NCBI GenBank assembly: GCA_036502765.1
Contig: DASXXX010000189.1
Span: 1 to 23,483 of the forward strand
Source: DASUAS01 sp036502765
Lineage (GTDB): Bacteria > Actinomycetota > Acidimicrobiia > IMCC26256 > DASPTH01
Length of the DNA stretch: 23,483 nt
Direction of reading: 5' to 3'
Numbering within the stretch: position 1 is the stretch's first letter; the number at the start of each line of letters is the position of its first letter. This document shows, one piece after another, positions 1-8,892 of the stretch. A program made the translations under genes and the position numbers. Under the pieces are notes generated by a model. The model was not told where the DNA came from, ran no database searches, and saw only the letters and a program-made list of their open reading frames with translations.

Positions 1-825
1 CTCACCGAGCTTGGCCGGATCGAGGAGTCCGGCATCGGCCACTTCCAACGCCTCGGCCAAGCGGCGATGCAAGAACGCGGCGCGCTGCCACAGCGACGTG
101 CTGCGCTCGTAGGGCAGCAGGTCCATCGCGAACGCCCAGCCGTCGCCCTCGTTGCCGAGCGTGCGCGCGAGCGGCACGAGCACGTCGTCGAAGAACACCT
201 CGCAGAACTCGGGCTCGCCGTGCATGGTCTCGATCGGCCGGGGCGAGATGCCGGGCGTGTCCATGTCGACGAACAGAGCAGTGATGCCGCGGTGGGCTGA
301 CTCCGGGGTGCCGCTCCGGACCAGGAGGACGCAGCGCTGCGCGTACTGCGCCAGGCTCGTCCACACCTTCTGGCCGGTGACCCGCCAGCCGTCGTCGGTG
401 CGCACCGCCTTGCACGCGAGCGCGCCCAGGTTGCTGCCGGTGTCCGGTTCGGAGAAGCCCTGGCACCACACCTCGTCGCCGCGCAGCAACGGCGGCAGCA
501 TCGCCGCCGACAGCTCCGGCGGTGCGAACGTGATGACCGACGGCCCGAGCACCTCCGGCATCGAGTAGATGCCGGCGAGCACGATCCCGCGGACGGTCAC
601 CGCCTCGCTCAGGTACGCGCGGAAGAGCGACGTGCCACCGAGTCCGCCGACCCGCTCGGGCCATCCCCGGCGCGCCCACCCGGCGTCGAACGTGAGGCGG
701 CGCACCTTGGCGATCTGCGCCAGGTGGTCTTCGAGGGTGGGAACGCCGCCGTAGTCGGGTGCGAGCTCGTCGGTGTGCTCGTCGAGCCAGTGGTCGAGCT
801 CGCGGCGGAACTGGTCGAGATCCAA
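1..825 (-). CDS. acyl-CoA dehydrogenase, C-terminus cut by window edge
   Basis: Flavoprotein that would oxidise an acyl-CoA to a 2,3-enoyl-CoA with FAD. The visible 275 residues contain the family's middle region: a GDEVWCQGFSEPDTGSNLG segment (FAD/substrate contact) followed by GWRVTGQKVWTS, the usual acyl-CoA dehydrogenase beta-domain signature. The reading frame has no ATG before its upstream stop, so I chose the TTG at 825-823, giving MDLDQFRRELDHWLDEH, which looks like a normal N-terminus for the FadE-type soil Actinobacteria enzymes; no clear Shine-Dalgarno is visible. The C-terminal helical domain is outside the window. It is last in a leftward operon after the amidohydrolase and EthD-like genes. 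The substrate cannot be deduced. Family assignment is secure, the start is not. Confidence 0.9.
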   Translation of the reverse strand, partial: MDLDQFRRELDHWLDEHTDELAPDYGGVPTLEDHLAQIAKVRRLTFDAGWARRGWPERVGGLGGTSLFRAYLSEAVTVRGIVLAGIYSMPEVLGPSVITFAPPELSAAMLPPLLRGDEVWCQGFSEPDTGSNLGALACKAVRTDDGWRVTGQKVWTSLAQYAQRCVLLVRSGTPESAHRGITALFVDMDTPGISPRPIETMHGEPEFCEVFFDDVLVPLARTLGNEGDGWAFAMDLLPYERSTSLWQRAAFLHRRLAEALEVADAGLLDPAKLGE

Positions 826-832
826 CGCGCGG

Positions 833-934
833 TCAGCCCGCGAGCTGCGCGCGCCGCTCGGCCCAGTCGAACAGCCCCGGCGCGTCCTTGCCGGAAAAGC
901 GCGTGATGCCCTGCTTCTCGATCATGCCGGTCAT
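833..934 (-). CDS. possible 33-residue small protein upstream of acyl-CoA dehydrogenase
   Basis: An ATG frame of 33 codons, beginning MTGMIEKQGITRF and ending ERRAQLAG, fills the gap between the EthD-like gene and the acyl-CoA dehydrogenase. Nearly every codon ends in G or C, as in the neighbouring real genes, and the composition (charged, with FDWAERR) is protein-like. Its TGA lies 7 bases before the TTG proposed for the dehydrogenase, compatible with translational coupling. No strong Shine-Dalgarno precedes either ATG (934 or 925). I do not recognise the family. It could instead be the original N-terminus of the dehydrogenase separated by a frameshift near 826-833. Coding is inferred from codon bias alone. 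Confidence 0.4.
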   Translation of the reverse strand: MTGMIEKQGITRFSGKDAPGLFDWAERRAQLAG

Positions 935-979
935 CGTGGCACACGGACCCGCGGGCACCCACCGTCGAGGGAGGCGGGT

Positions 980-1747
980 TCAGGGCAGGTGGCGGGACAG
1001 GTCGTCGGCGTGCGCCACGAAGAACGGCGCCGCGAACAGGCCCGTCACGCCGGTGTCGGCCCACCGCTGGTCGAGCACCGGCTGCAGGCGGGCGGCGACC
1101 GCGACCGGGTCGTCGTCGAGAAACAGGTAGGTGAGCTGATCGCCGGGCTGCGCGAGCGTGTACCGCTCGGGCACACCGGAGGCGGTCGGTGCCCACCACG
1201 CGCCGGCGACGCCCTCGACCTCGACGAGCGGTGCGGCCGACGCCGTGGCCGTGTCCCGGACCTGCTCGATCAGCAGGTACACGCCGGTCGCGGGCCACCA
1301 GGGCAGCACGTCGGCGCCGACCTTCGCGTCGGGCGCGGCGGCGCGACCGGCGAACGTGTACACGCCGCGCTCGACCGCGGGCAGGAGCTCGGGGATCCGT
1401 CCGGCCCTGCCCAGTTCGCGACCGAGGTCGTGGAACGGCTTCAGGCCCGACGGGTCGGAGAAGAAGTAGTTCATGACGTGGTCGGTGGCGTCGAAGCGCG
1501 CGTCACTCGCGGCACGCGCGGCCCGGCACTCCGGGGTCGAGACCAACCGCAACGAGCCGCGGATCGTGTCGAGCCGGTACTGCTCGGGCCGGTGGTCGAA
1601 GAAGTGCCAGCGCAGATAGTCGACGTCGCGGCTTTCCGGATGACGCGCCGACATCGACACGTACACCAGCGCGGCCACCGCACCACCGGTCGCGAGCACG
1701 CCGGCGACGTCGTCGGACGGAGTACCCGGGAGATTCGTCGTGGTCAT
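980..1747 (-). CDS. EthD-like / dimeric alpha-beta barrel protein, function unknown
   Basis: 255 residues. The N-terminal half (about 25-125) has a hydrophobic strand ALVYVSMS followed by DVDYLRWHFFDHRPEQY, reminiscent of the EthD and related ferredoxin-like dimeric alpha/beta barrel families where a Trp-His-Phe-x-x-H helix packs on the sheet. The C-terminal half (about 150-250) again starts with a strand, GVYLLIEQV, and ends in a strand-helix pair, so two tandem ferredoxin-like folds are likely. No catalytic residues can be named. The ATG at 1747 is 23 bases after the amidohydrolase stop, so the two are probably co-transcribed. EthD-like proteins often sit in degradation operons as accessory or small-molecule-handling proteins; that role here is inference. 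Confidence 0.7.
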   Translation of the reverse strand: MTTTNLPGTPSDDVAGVLATGGAVAALVYVSMSARHPESRDVDYLRWHFFDHRPEQYRLDTIRGSLRLVSTPECRAARAASDARFDATDHVMNYFFSDPSGLKPFHDLGRELGRAGRIPELLPAVERGVYTFAGRAAAPDAKVGADVLPWWPATGVYLLIEQVRDTATASAAPLVEVEGVAGAWWAPTASGVPERYTLAQPGDQLTYLFLDDDPVAVAARLQPVLDQRWADTGVTGLFAAPFFVAHADDLSRHLP

Positions 1748-1770
1748 GGGCGCATCATCGCCCACGCGCG

Positions 1771-2883
1771 TCAGAGGTTCCAGACGCGTGCGGCATTGCC
1801 GCTGACGATCAGTTCGCGCTCGCGCGGATCGACACCGTCGAACATCTTCTCCACCATCGTGCGCGAGTGCGGCCAGCTCGACACGGGATGGGGGTAGTCG
1901 GACGACCACATGATGTTCTCGATGCCGAGTGACTCGTGCGCCTGGCGCACCGCGTTCGGCTCGTCGATGAACGTGAGGAACACGTTCTGGCGGTAGTAGT
2001 GGCTGGGCAGTTCGGTGATCGCGGGGAAGTCGTAGCCCTGGCGCTGGTTGAGGTCGTCGACGATGTAGAGCCACCACGACACCCACCCGAGACCCGGCTC
2101 GACGAACACGACCTTGAGGCCGGGGAAGCGTTCGAACACGCCGCCCATCACCCACATCCCGAGGGCCTCGGCGGCCGACAACGCGACCATCGGCACGAAG
2201 ATGCCCTTCTGCGGCGTGGGGTCGCGGCGGGCGAGGTCGTCGAGCTGCGTGTTCATCCCGATGTGGCAACAGATCGGGAGGCCGGTCTCCTGGATGGCCG
2301 CGAACAGCGGGTCGTAGCGCTCGTCCCAGTAGTCAGGGACGCCGAGCTCGGCGGGGTACACCGGGAGCTGCAGCGACTTGCAGCCGACCGACGCCGCCCA
2401 CTGCACCTCGGCGACCGCGGCGGCGATGTCGTGGATCGGGATCTGGTACGAGACGATCAGGCGCTGCGGGTCGGCGGCGGCGAAGTCGCCCAAAGTTTCG
2501 TTGAACGCGCGGGTCGCCTCGCGCCAGCCGTCCTCGATCAGGTAGAGGTAGCGGAACGAGCTGACCTCGCAGTAGTTCACCGAGGCCTCGACGCCGTCGT
2601 CGTCCATGTCGACGAGGCGGGCGGCGGCATCGGAGTGACCGACACGACCGTTGGCCTCGTGCCGCCGGTTCTTGCCCATGCCCGCGTTGGGGTCGGGTGC
2701 GAGGCCCTGTTGCGTGCGCCACTGCTCGTTGGCCGCCACCGACGCGGTGCTCGCCATCGAAGACCGGAACCGCAGCAGCCCGGCGTCGTAGTCGTCGTGG
2801 AACTTCGTGGCGAGGTGCTGCTTGACGAGGTCGTGCGACACGTCGACGTGGTCGTCGGCCGAGATCAGGCGTTCAATGGTCAT
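1771..2883 (-). CDS. amidohydrolase family protein (ACMSD-like, COG2159 type)
   Basis: 370-residue TIM-barrel metal-dependent hydrolase or decarboxylase-like protein. It begins MTIERLISADDHVD, the strand-1 metal site of this family (Asp11/His12/Asp14 region, in place of the commoner HxH), has a mid-protein CCHIGMN histidine segment and VFERFPGLKVVFVEPG, and ends with the hallmark SSDYPHP aspartate motif about 40 residues from the C-terminus. Length is usual for the family. First gene of a leftward operon with the EthD-like protein and the acyl-CoA dehydrogenase; its start is 100 bases from the divergent mutase genes. Members act on cyclic, aromatic or decarboxylatable substrates, so a ring- or acid-processing step is plausible, but the substrate is unknown. 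It has two paralogues in this window (6621-7853 and 10759-12006). Confidence 0.85.
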   Translation of the reverse strand: MTIERLISADDHVDVSHDLVKQHLATKFHDDYDAGLLRFRSSMASTASVAANEQWRTQQGLAPDPNAGMGKNRRHEANGRVGHSDAAARLVDMDDDGVEASVNYCEVSSFRYLYLIEDGWREATRAFNETLGDFAAADPQRLIVSYQIPIHDIAAAVAEVQWAASVGCKSLQLPVYPAELGVPDYWDERYDPLFAAIQETGLPICCHIGMNTQLDDLARRDPTPQKGIFVPMVALSAAEALGMWVMGGVFERFPGLKVVFVEPGLGWVSWWLYIVDDLNQRQGYDFPAITELPSHYYRQNVFLTFIDEPNAVRQAHESLGIENIMWSSDYPHPVSSWPHSRTMVEKMFDGVDPRERELIVSGNAARVWNL

Positions 2884-2921
2884 CAGGACTCCGCGGGTTG
2901 CCGGCGTGGAACGACATAGCG

Positions 2922-2940
2922 GATGCTATACCGGAGCATC
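2922..2940. promoter_or_regulatory. inverted repeat, candidate operator in divergent promoter
   Basis: GATGCT at 2922-2927 and AGCATC at 2935-2940 are perfect inverted 6-base arms around a 7-base AT-containing centre (ATACCGG). It is located between the divergently transcribed amidohydrolase operon and mutase genes, 44 bases before the mutase start. The symmetry and position fit a TetR- or GntR-type dimer site overlapping a promoter (CTATA at 2926-2930 could be a -10 element). The regulator is not in the window, so this is sequence symmetry only. Confidence 0.4.
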
Positions 2941-2983
2941 GACTGGCGCACTGTGCGCGCGAGACTGACTTCCGGAGGACGCC

Positions 2984-4563
<1,580 letters not shown>

Positions 4564-4567
<4 letters not shown>

Positions 4568-4989
4568 CCGTCAACGAGTCGGTGTGTCGAGTGCTCGTCG
4601 CCAAGATCGGGTTCGACGGTCACGACCGCGGCATCAAGATCGTCGCCCGCACGCTGCGTGACGCGGGGATGGAAGTGATCTACGCCGGGCTGCGCCAGAC
4701 CCCGGAAACCGTCGCGGCCATGGCGCGCGACGAAGACGTCGACGTCGTCGGCATCTCCATGCACAACGGCGCCCACCTCACCATCGCGCCCCGTGTCGTC
4801 GCCGCGCTGCGCGACGCGGGTGCCCGCGCCGCGGTCGTCGTCGGCGGCATCGTCCCCGAACCCGACGTCGCGCTCCTCCACGACACCGGCGTCGCCGCGG
4901 TCCTCGGCCCCGGCGCCTCCGGCGACGAGGTCGTCGAGGCCGTCACATTGGCCTGCCGCGCCGCAACCCCGGATTCATTGCCCGGTTGA
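4564..4989 (+). CDS. acyl-CoA mutase small subunit, B12-binding domain
   Basis: 141 residues, a stand-alone cobalamin-binding Rossmann-like domain that pairs with the upstream large subunit to hold adenosylcobalamin. The base-off/His-on signature is present with exact family spacing: Asp18-x-His20-x-x-Gly23, 41 residues, Ser65, and after a further 26 residues Gly94-Gly95. His20 would be the lower axial cobalt ligand. The one departure is SMH at 65-67 where the family usually has S-x-L. ATG overlaps the large-subunit stop (ATGA), so translation is coupled. Separate large and small subunits are the arrangement of isobutyryl- and 2-hydroxyisobutyryl-CoA mutases. No MeaB/MeaI-type GTPase chaperone gene is in the window. 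The gene's end lies within a long inverted repeat. Confidence 0.9.
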
Positions 4990-5024
4990 CGACCGCAGAG
5001 GTTGTCAGGGGGGCAATGAATCCG
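4970..5024. terminator. long inverted repeat between convergent genes, possible bidirectional terminator
   Basis: A perfect 14-base inverted repeat, CGGATTCATTGCCC at 4970-4983 and GGGCAATGAATCCG at 5011-5024, spans the mutase small-subunit stop codon and the gap before the convergent osmC gene. Inside the 27-base spacer a second, nearly perfect 7-base pair (TGACGAC at 4987-4993 with GTTGTCA at 5001-5007, one G-U) would stack as an inner stem. There is no U-run. Position between convergent genes favours a bidirectional terminator; an intergenic repeat element is the alternative. Confidence 0.55.
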
Positions 5025-5041
5025 CAGCGCGACGCCTTGCC

Positions 5042-5467
5042 TCAGGACTCGAGCGTGGCGACCAGCGTGATCTCGGGCACCCCCGCCAGGGCGCGGCTCA
5101 CCGGGCAGCCCGCCTTCGCGGCTTCGGCCTGCTCGAGGAACGCGGCCTCGTCGATGCCCGGGACGCGCCCGACGGTGACCAGTTCGATCTTGGCGATCGT
5201 GGGCTTGCCGTCGATGTTGCGCAGCTGGACGCTGGCGTCGGTGTGCACCGACTCGGCGGGCGTCCCGGCCTTGGCCAGGTTGTTCGCGAACGCCATCGAG
5301 AAGCACGCGGCGTGCGCGGCCGCGATCAGCTGCTCGGGGTTGGAGCCCGGACCGTCTTCGAAGCGCGACTTGAACGTGTAGCCGCCGCTGATGGTGTCAC
5401 CGGCCTTGAACGTGCCGCTCCCCGACGGGAGGTCGCCCTTCCACTCTGCTTCTGCCTTTGCCGGCAT
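5042..5467 (-). CDS. osmC: OsmC family peroxiredoxin
   Basis: 141 residues, normal length for OsmC. Thiol-dependent peroxidase that reduces organic hydroperoxides in the cytoplasm. The two redox cysteines are in their expected contexts: Cys55 in NPEQLIAAAHAACFSMAF and Cys121 in AAKAGCPVSRAL. The motif wording matches the OsmC rather than the Ohr branch. The ATG at 5467 is preceded by a GAGGAG-type ribosome site (plus-strand CTCTCCTC at 5471-5478). It is transcribed leftward, 46 bases after the LLM oxidoreductase stop, and could share its transcript. A protective role against peroxides generated by flavin oxidoreductases nearby is inference. Confidence 0.92.
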   Translation of the reverse strand: MPAKAEAEWKGDLPSGSGTFKAGDTISGGYTFKSRFEDGPGSNPEQLIAAAHAACFSMAFANNLAKAGTPAESVHTDASVQLRNIDGKPTIAKIELVTVGRVPGIDEAAFLEQAEAAKAGCPVSRALAGVPEITLVATLES

Positions 5468-5513
5468 GTGCCTCTCCTCTGCTCGTGTTGCGGGATTCGA
5501 TCGTCTGGTGCGC

Positions 5514-6533
5514 TCAGGCGCTCGCGGCCTTCAACGCGCTGGTGAAGTCGGCGATCAGATCGTCGCCGGCTTGGTAGAAGGGAAAGTATGCGCACACGCG
5601 GTTCGAGTACGGCCCGTAGCGACGGACGATCTCCTCCGCGACTTCGTCGGGGGTGCCGTGCACCGCGATGGTGTCGACCATCTCGTCGGTGATCAGCGTG
5701 CCCATGGTCGCCCAGTCCCCCAGCTTCGACAGCCGGTTGAGCTCGGGCTGCACGTCTCCCCAACCATGCACGTCGAGCACGGGCTTGTACGCGGGCGTCG
5801 AGCCGTAGAACGCGAGCAGGTTGCGCACGCCGCGCGCCGCTTCGAGCTCCTCGTCGTTGCGGCCGACACCGACGATGACCTCGACGATCACCTCGAGGTC
5901 GTCACGCGACCGACCCGCGGTGGCGAGACCGCGATCGATCGCCGGCATCGTGCGCTCCGCCATGTGCTCGCCGCTGTTGAACGGCATCACGAGGATCCCG
6001 TCGGCCACCTCGGCGGCCATCTCGTTCATCTTCGGGCCGAGCGCGCCCACCAGGATCGGTGCGATGCCGTGCGGGTTGGGGCCGGGGTCGAACGCGGGCG
6101 TCGACAACGTGTGCTTCGTGTACTCGCCCTCGAACCGCAGCGGCGTGCGCTCCTGCCAGTGCTCGAGGATCGCCTTGATCGCCAGCACCCACTCGCGCAT
6201 GTGCGCGGCGGGCCGTCCGAACTCGCCGCCGAAGCGCTTCTCCACGTGCGCCTTGACCTGCGTGCCGAGGCCGAGGCGGAAGCGCCCGCCCGAGAGCTCC
6301 TGCAGGTCGTAGGCCGAGTTGGCCAGGTGCCACGGGCTGCGCGGGAACGCGATCGCCACGTTGGTCATGAGGTCGAGGTCGCAGACGGGCGCCGCCGCGA
6401 CCAGTGGGAAGAAGAGGTCGTGCGAGTTCTCGAAGCTGAACACGCCGTCGATGCCGAGCGCCTGCAGTTCCGGCGCCCGCCGGGCGGCCTCCATCACGGA
6501 CTGCGACAGCTGCACGTCGACCTGCATGGGCAT
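5514..6533 (-). CDS. LLM class (F420-dependent type) oxidoreductase
   Basis: 339 residues, a bacterial luciferase-like TIM barrel. Seen: N-terminal MPMQVDVQLSQSVMEAARRAPELQALGIDGVFSFENSHDLFFPL, the mid-region DLDLMTNVAIAFPRSPWHLANSAYDLQELSGGRFRLGLGTQVKAH (typical of the family, with the SGGRFRLGLG turn), and C-terminal HGTPDEVAEEIVRRYGPY. Actinobacterial members of this subgroup normally use reduced F420, but the sequence alone cannot exclude FMN. ATG at 6533 or, two codons later, at 6527; no strong ribosome site for either. Divergent from the 6621 amidohydrolase across about 87 bases. The substrate is unknown; a catabolic reduction or oxidation step is inferred from the neighbours. Confidence 0.9.
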   Translation of the reverse strand: MPMQVDVQLSQSVMEAARRAPELQALGIDGVFSFENSHDLFFPLVAAAPVCDLDLMTNVAIAFPRSPWHLANSAYDLQELSGGRFRLGLGTQVKAHVEKRFGGEFGRPAAHMREWVLAIKAILEHWQERTPLRFEGEYTKHTLSTPAFDPGPNPHGIAPILVGALGPKMNEMAAEVADGILVMPFNSGEHMAERTMPAIDRGLATAGRSRDDLEVIVEVIVGVGRNDEELEAARGVRNLLAFYGSTPAYKPVLDVHGWGDVQPELNRLSKLGDWATMGTLITDEMVDTIAVHGTPDEVAEEIVRRYGPYSNRVCAYFPFYQAGDDLIADFTSALKAASA

Positions 6534-6620
6534 GGGCGGCGACCGTAGCGCGGAACCGATCTGCGCCCCGCAGGTAGCGTGGGAACGCTTCGCACGACTG
6601 CACCAAGGACGGATCGCCAG

Positions 6621-7853
6621 ATGGCCATGCAGCCCGACGACCACTACATCGTCATCACCGCCGACAGCCACGCCGGTGGCAGTCACGCGCAGTACCGGGA
6701 GTTCCTCGACCCGAAGTACCGCGACGACTTCGACGCCTGGCGGGAGAAGTACAAGAACCCGTACAAGGACCTGAAGGACACCAAGCTCCGCACCCGCAAC
6801 TGGGACCCCGAGCTGCGCGACCAGCAGCTGAACGACGACGGCATCGTCGGCGAGGTGATCTTCCCCAACACCGTGCCGCCGTTCTTCCCGAGCTTCGTGC
6901 TCTTCGCCGAGCCGCCGAACCCCGAGGAGTACGAGCACCGTCACGCAGGCGTGCAGGCGCACAACCGCTGGCTCGCCGACTACTGCGCGCAGAAGCCCGA
7001 AGCCCGCGCCGGCATCGGCCAGATCTTCCTCAACGACCTCGACGATGCCATCGCCGACGTGCAGTGGTGCAAGGAGAACGGCCTGCGCGGCGGCGTGCTC
7101 GTCGGGAACCCGCCCGTCACCGCCGACTGGCTCAGGCCGATGTACGACCCGTACTACGACCCGCTGTGGGCCGTCTGCGAGGAGCTCGACGTCGTGGTCA
7201 ACACGCACTCGGGCACCGGTGGCCCGCGGTACCAGATGGCGCCGGCGATGCCGCTCGTGCACATCAACGAGATGATCTTCTACTCGCAGCGGCCGTTCGT
7301 GTACATGATCACCGGCGGTGTGTTCGAGCGCTTCCCGAAGATCAACTTCGTGCTCACCGAGGCCGGGTGCGCGTGGGTTCCCAACGTGCTCGAGAACCTC
7401 GACGGGCTGATGGCGATGCTCCGCACCGGCGCGACGGGTGAGATGCGTTTCGAGGGCGAGATCGTGCCCACGAAGAACGCCACCGACTACTTCCAGCAGA
7501 ACTGCCACATCGGCATGAGCCAGCCGCAGCCGGCCGACGTCCGCGCCGCGCTCGGCCCGGTCGGCATCGACAACGTCATGTGGGGCAGCGACTACCCGCA
7601 CGACGAAGGCACCCAGCCGTTCTCGCGCGAGCACCTGCGCCAGGTCATGGGCCACCTCGAGCCGGAGCAGATCCAGCAGATCGTCGGCGACAACACCGCC
7701 GAGCTCTACGGCTTCGACATGGATGCGCTGCGCCCGGCGGCCGAGAAGTACGGCCCGACGGTCGCGGAGATCGCCACGCCCCTCGAAGTGCTCCCCGAGG
7801 GCGCCAACGAAGCCCTCCTCCGCTCGGCAAGGGCACTCGCAAAGGCGCGCTGA
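6621..7853 (+). CDS. amidohydrolase family protein (COG2159 type), second paralogue
   Basis: 410 residues from the ATG at 6621 (MAMQPDDHYIVITADSHAGG); the AAGGAC upstream may serve as ribosome site. It shows the strand-1 metal motif ADSH (Asp15/His17), a mid-barrel VNTHSGTG (His196), GGVFERFPKINFVLTEAG, and the late GSDYPHDEG motif (Asp324). The lengthy N-terminal segment FLDPKYRDDFDAWREKYKNPYKDL, between strand 1 and the barrel, is a feature of the larger actinobacterial subgroup rather than of ACMSD itself. It begins a rightward operon with the lipocalin-like and phosphotransferase genes (7-base spacing, then overlap). Function: predicted metal-dependent hydrolysis or decarboxylation of an unidentified cyclic compound. 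Confidence 0.87.
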   Translation: MAMQPDDHYIVITADSHAGGSHAQYREFLDPKYRDDFDAWREKYKNPYKDLKDTKLRTRNWDPELRDQQLNDDGIVGEVIFPNTVPPFFPSFVLFAEPPNPEEYEHRHAGVQAHNRWLADYCAQKPEARAGIGQIFLNDLDDAIADVQWCKENGLRGGVLVGNPPVTADWLRPMYDPYYDPLWAVCEELDVVVNTHSGTGGPRYQMAPAMPLVHINEMIFYSQRPFVYMITGGVFERFPKINFVLTEAGCAWVPNVLENLDGLMAMLRTGATGEMRFEGEIVPTKNATDYFQQNCHIGMSQPQPADVRAALGPVGIDNVMWGSDYPHDEGTQPFSREHLRQVMGHLEPEQIQQIVGDNTAELYGFDMDALRPAAEKYGPTVAEIATPLEVLPEGANEALLRSARALAKAR

Positions 7854-7860
7854 CGTGCGC

Positions 7861-8892
7861 ATGCGGCGCGAACCCGAAGACGACCTCTTCCACGCGCCCG
7901 ACGACGACCAGAACTACAACGAGAGCCGCTACTACAACTTCCTCGATTCCACCTCCTCGTCGGACCGGGGGTTCGGCGGCTGGGTGCGCATGGGCAACCG
8001 GCCCAACGAGCACTACGCGGAGATGACCGTGTGCCTCTACCTGCCCGACGGGCGCGTGGGGTTCATGTTCAAACGTCCGCACATCGAGGGCCACGTCGCG
8101 CACGACGCCGGCGGCCTGAAGTTCGACGTGCTGAAGCCGTACGAGGAGCACCAGGTCACCTACGACGGCAACGTGTGCATGCTGGTGAACCCCCGCGAGA
8201 TGGCCGATCCCGGCACTGCATTCAAGAACAACCCGCACGAGGAGTGCACCATCGACCTGCACCTCACCGCGGTGTCGGAACCGTCGGGTGGCGAGCCGAT
8301 CTACGACGAGGGCGAGGAGCCCCCGCCCGGCGTCGCGCACAGCTTCGCCACGGGCCACACCGAGCAGCAGATGGCGATCAGCGGCGTCGTGCAGGTCGAC
8401 GGGCAGCGCCTCGACCTCGACCGCGCCGTCGGCCTGCGCGACCACTCGTGGGGACCGCGCGTCTGGCAGAGCATCTGGTGGTACCGCTGGGTCACCGCCA
8501 GCTTCGACGGCGGGCTCGGCCTCGCGTGCACCGTGCGCGGCCACCAGGACGACCCCGAGCTCCGCAACGTGAACGGCTGGGTGTTCGATGTCGACCGGTA
8601 TGGCGACGGCCGTGTCGTCAAGGTGCGCGACATGCAGCTGACCTCCGACTACGACGACGAGTGGTTCGTGCGCCGCAACGACGTCGTGATCACCACCGAC
8701 GACCACGAGTACCAGATGCACGGTGAGGTGTTGTCGAGCATCCCGCTGCGCAACCGGCGTGACGGCATGGTCACGCGCCTCACCGAGGGGATGACGCGGT
8801 GGACCGTCGGTGACCGCGAAGGCGCCGGGTTGTCGGAATACCTCGACCAGGTCGTCGATGACGTCCCCGTCGGTACCAGCATCGGTCTCTGA
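7861..8892 (+). CDS. CrtC/AttH-like lipocalin-fold protein (DUF7064/DUF7065 type)
   Basis: 343 residues, no signal peptide or membrane segment. The protein is rich in beta strands and Trp/Tyr; LRDHSWGPRVWQSIWWYRWV at about 192-211 is the conserved signature of the hydroxyneurosporene-synthase/AttH-like double-lipocalin proteins, which are frequent in actinobacterial steroid, terpenoid and aromatic degradation regions. I infer ligand binding or a hydratase-like activity; no catalytic assignment is possible. ATG at 7861, but a GTG two codons upstream at 7855 is also usable. It lies 7 bases after the amidohydrolase stop and overlaps the next gene by 35 bases, so the three proteins are likely made together. 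Confidence 0.75.
   Translation: MRREPEDDLFHAPDDDQNYNESRYYNFLDSTSSSDRGFGGWVRMGNRPNEHYAEMTVCLYLPDGRVGFMFKRPHIEGHVAHDAGGLKFDVLKPYEEHQVTYDGNVCMLVNPREMADPGTAFKNNPHEECTIDLHLTAVSEPSGGEPIYDEGEEPPPGVAHSFATGHTEQQMAISGVVQVDGQRLDLDRAVGLRDHSWGPRVWQSIWWYRWVTASFDGGLGLACTVRGHQDDPELRNVNGWVFDVDRYGDGRVVKVRDMQLTSDYDDEWFVRRNDVVITTDDHEYQMHGEVLSSIPLRNRRDGMVTRLTEGMTRWTVGDREGAGLSEYLDQVVDDVPVGTSIGL

Noticed and set aside
773..1897. A long rightward open frame opposite the EthD-like and acyl-CoA dehydrogenase genes.
   Set aside because: Composition is that of a reverse-strand shadow; the leftward frames have recognisable families.
6534..7862. Extension of the LLM oxidoreductase frame far upstream, opposite the 6621 amidohydrolase.
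   Set aside because: The extension has no family resemblance, while the rightward amidohydrolase frame is clearly real; the LLM fold starts at 6533.
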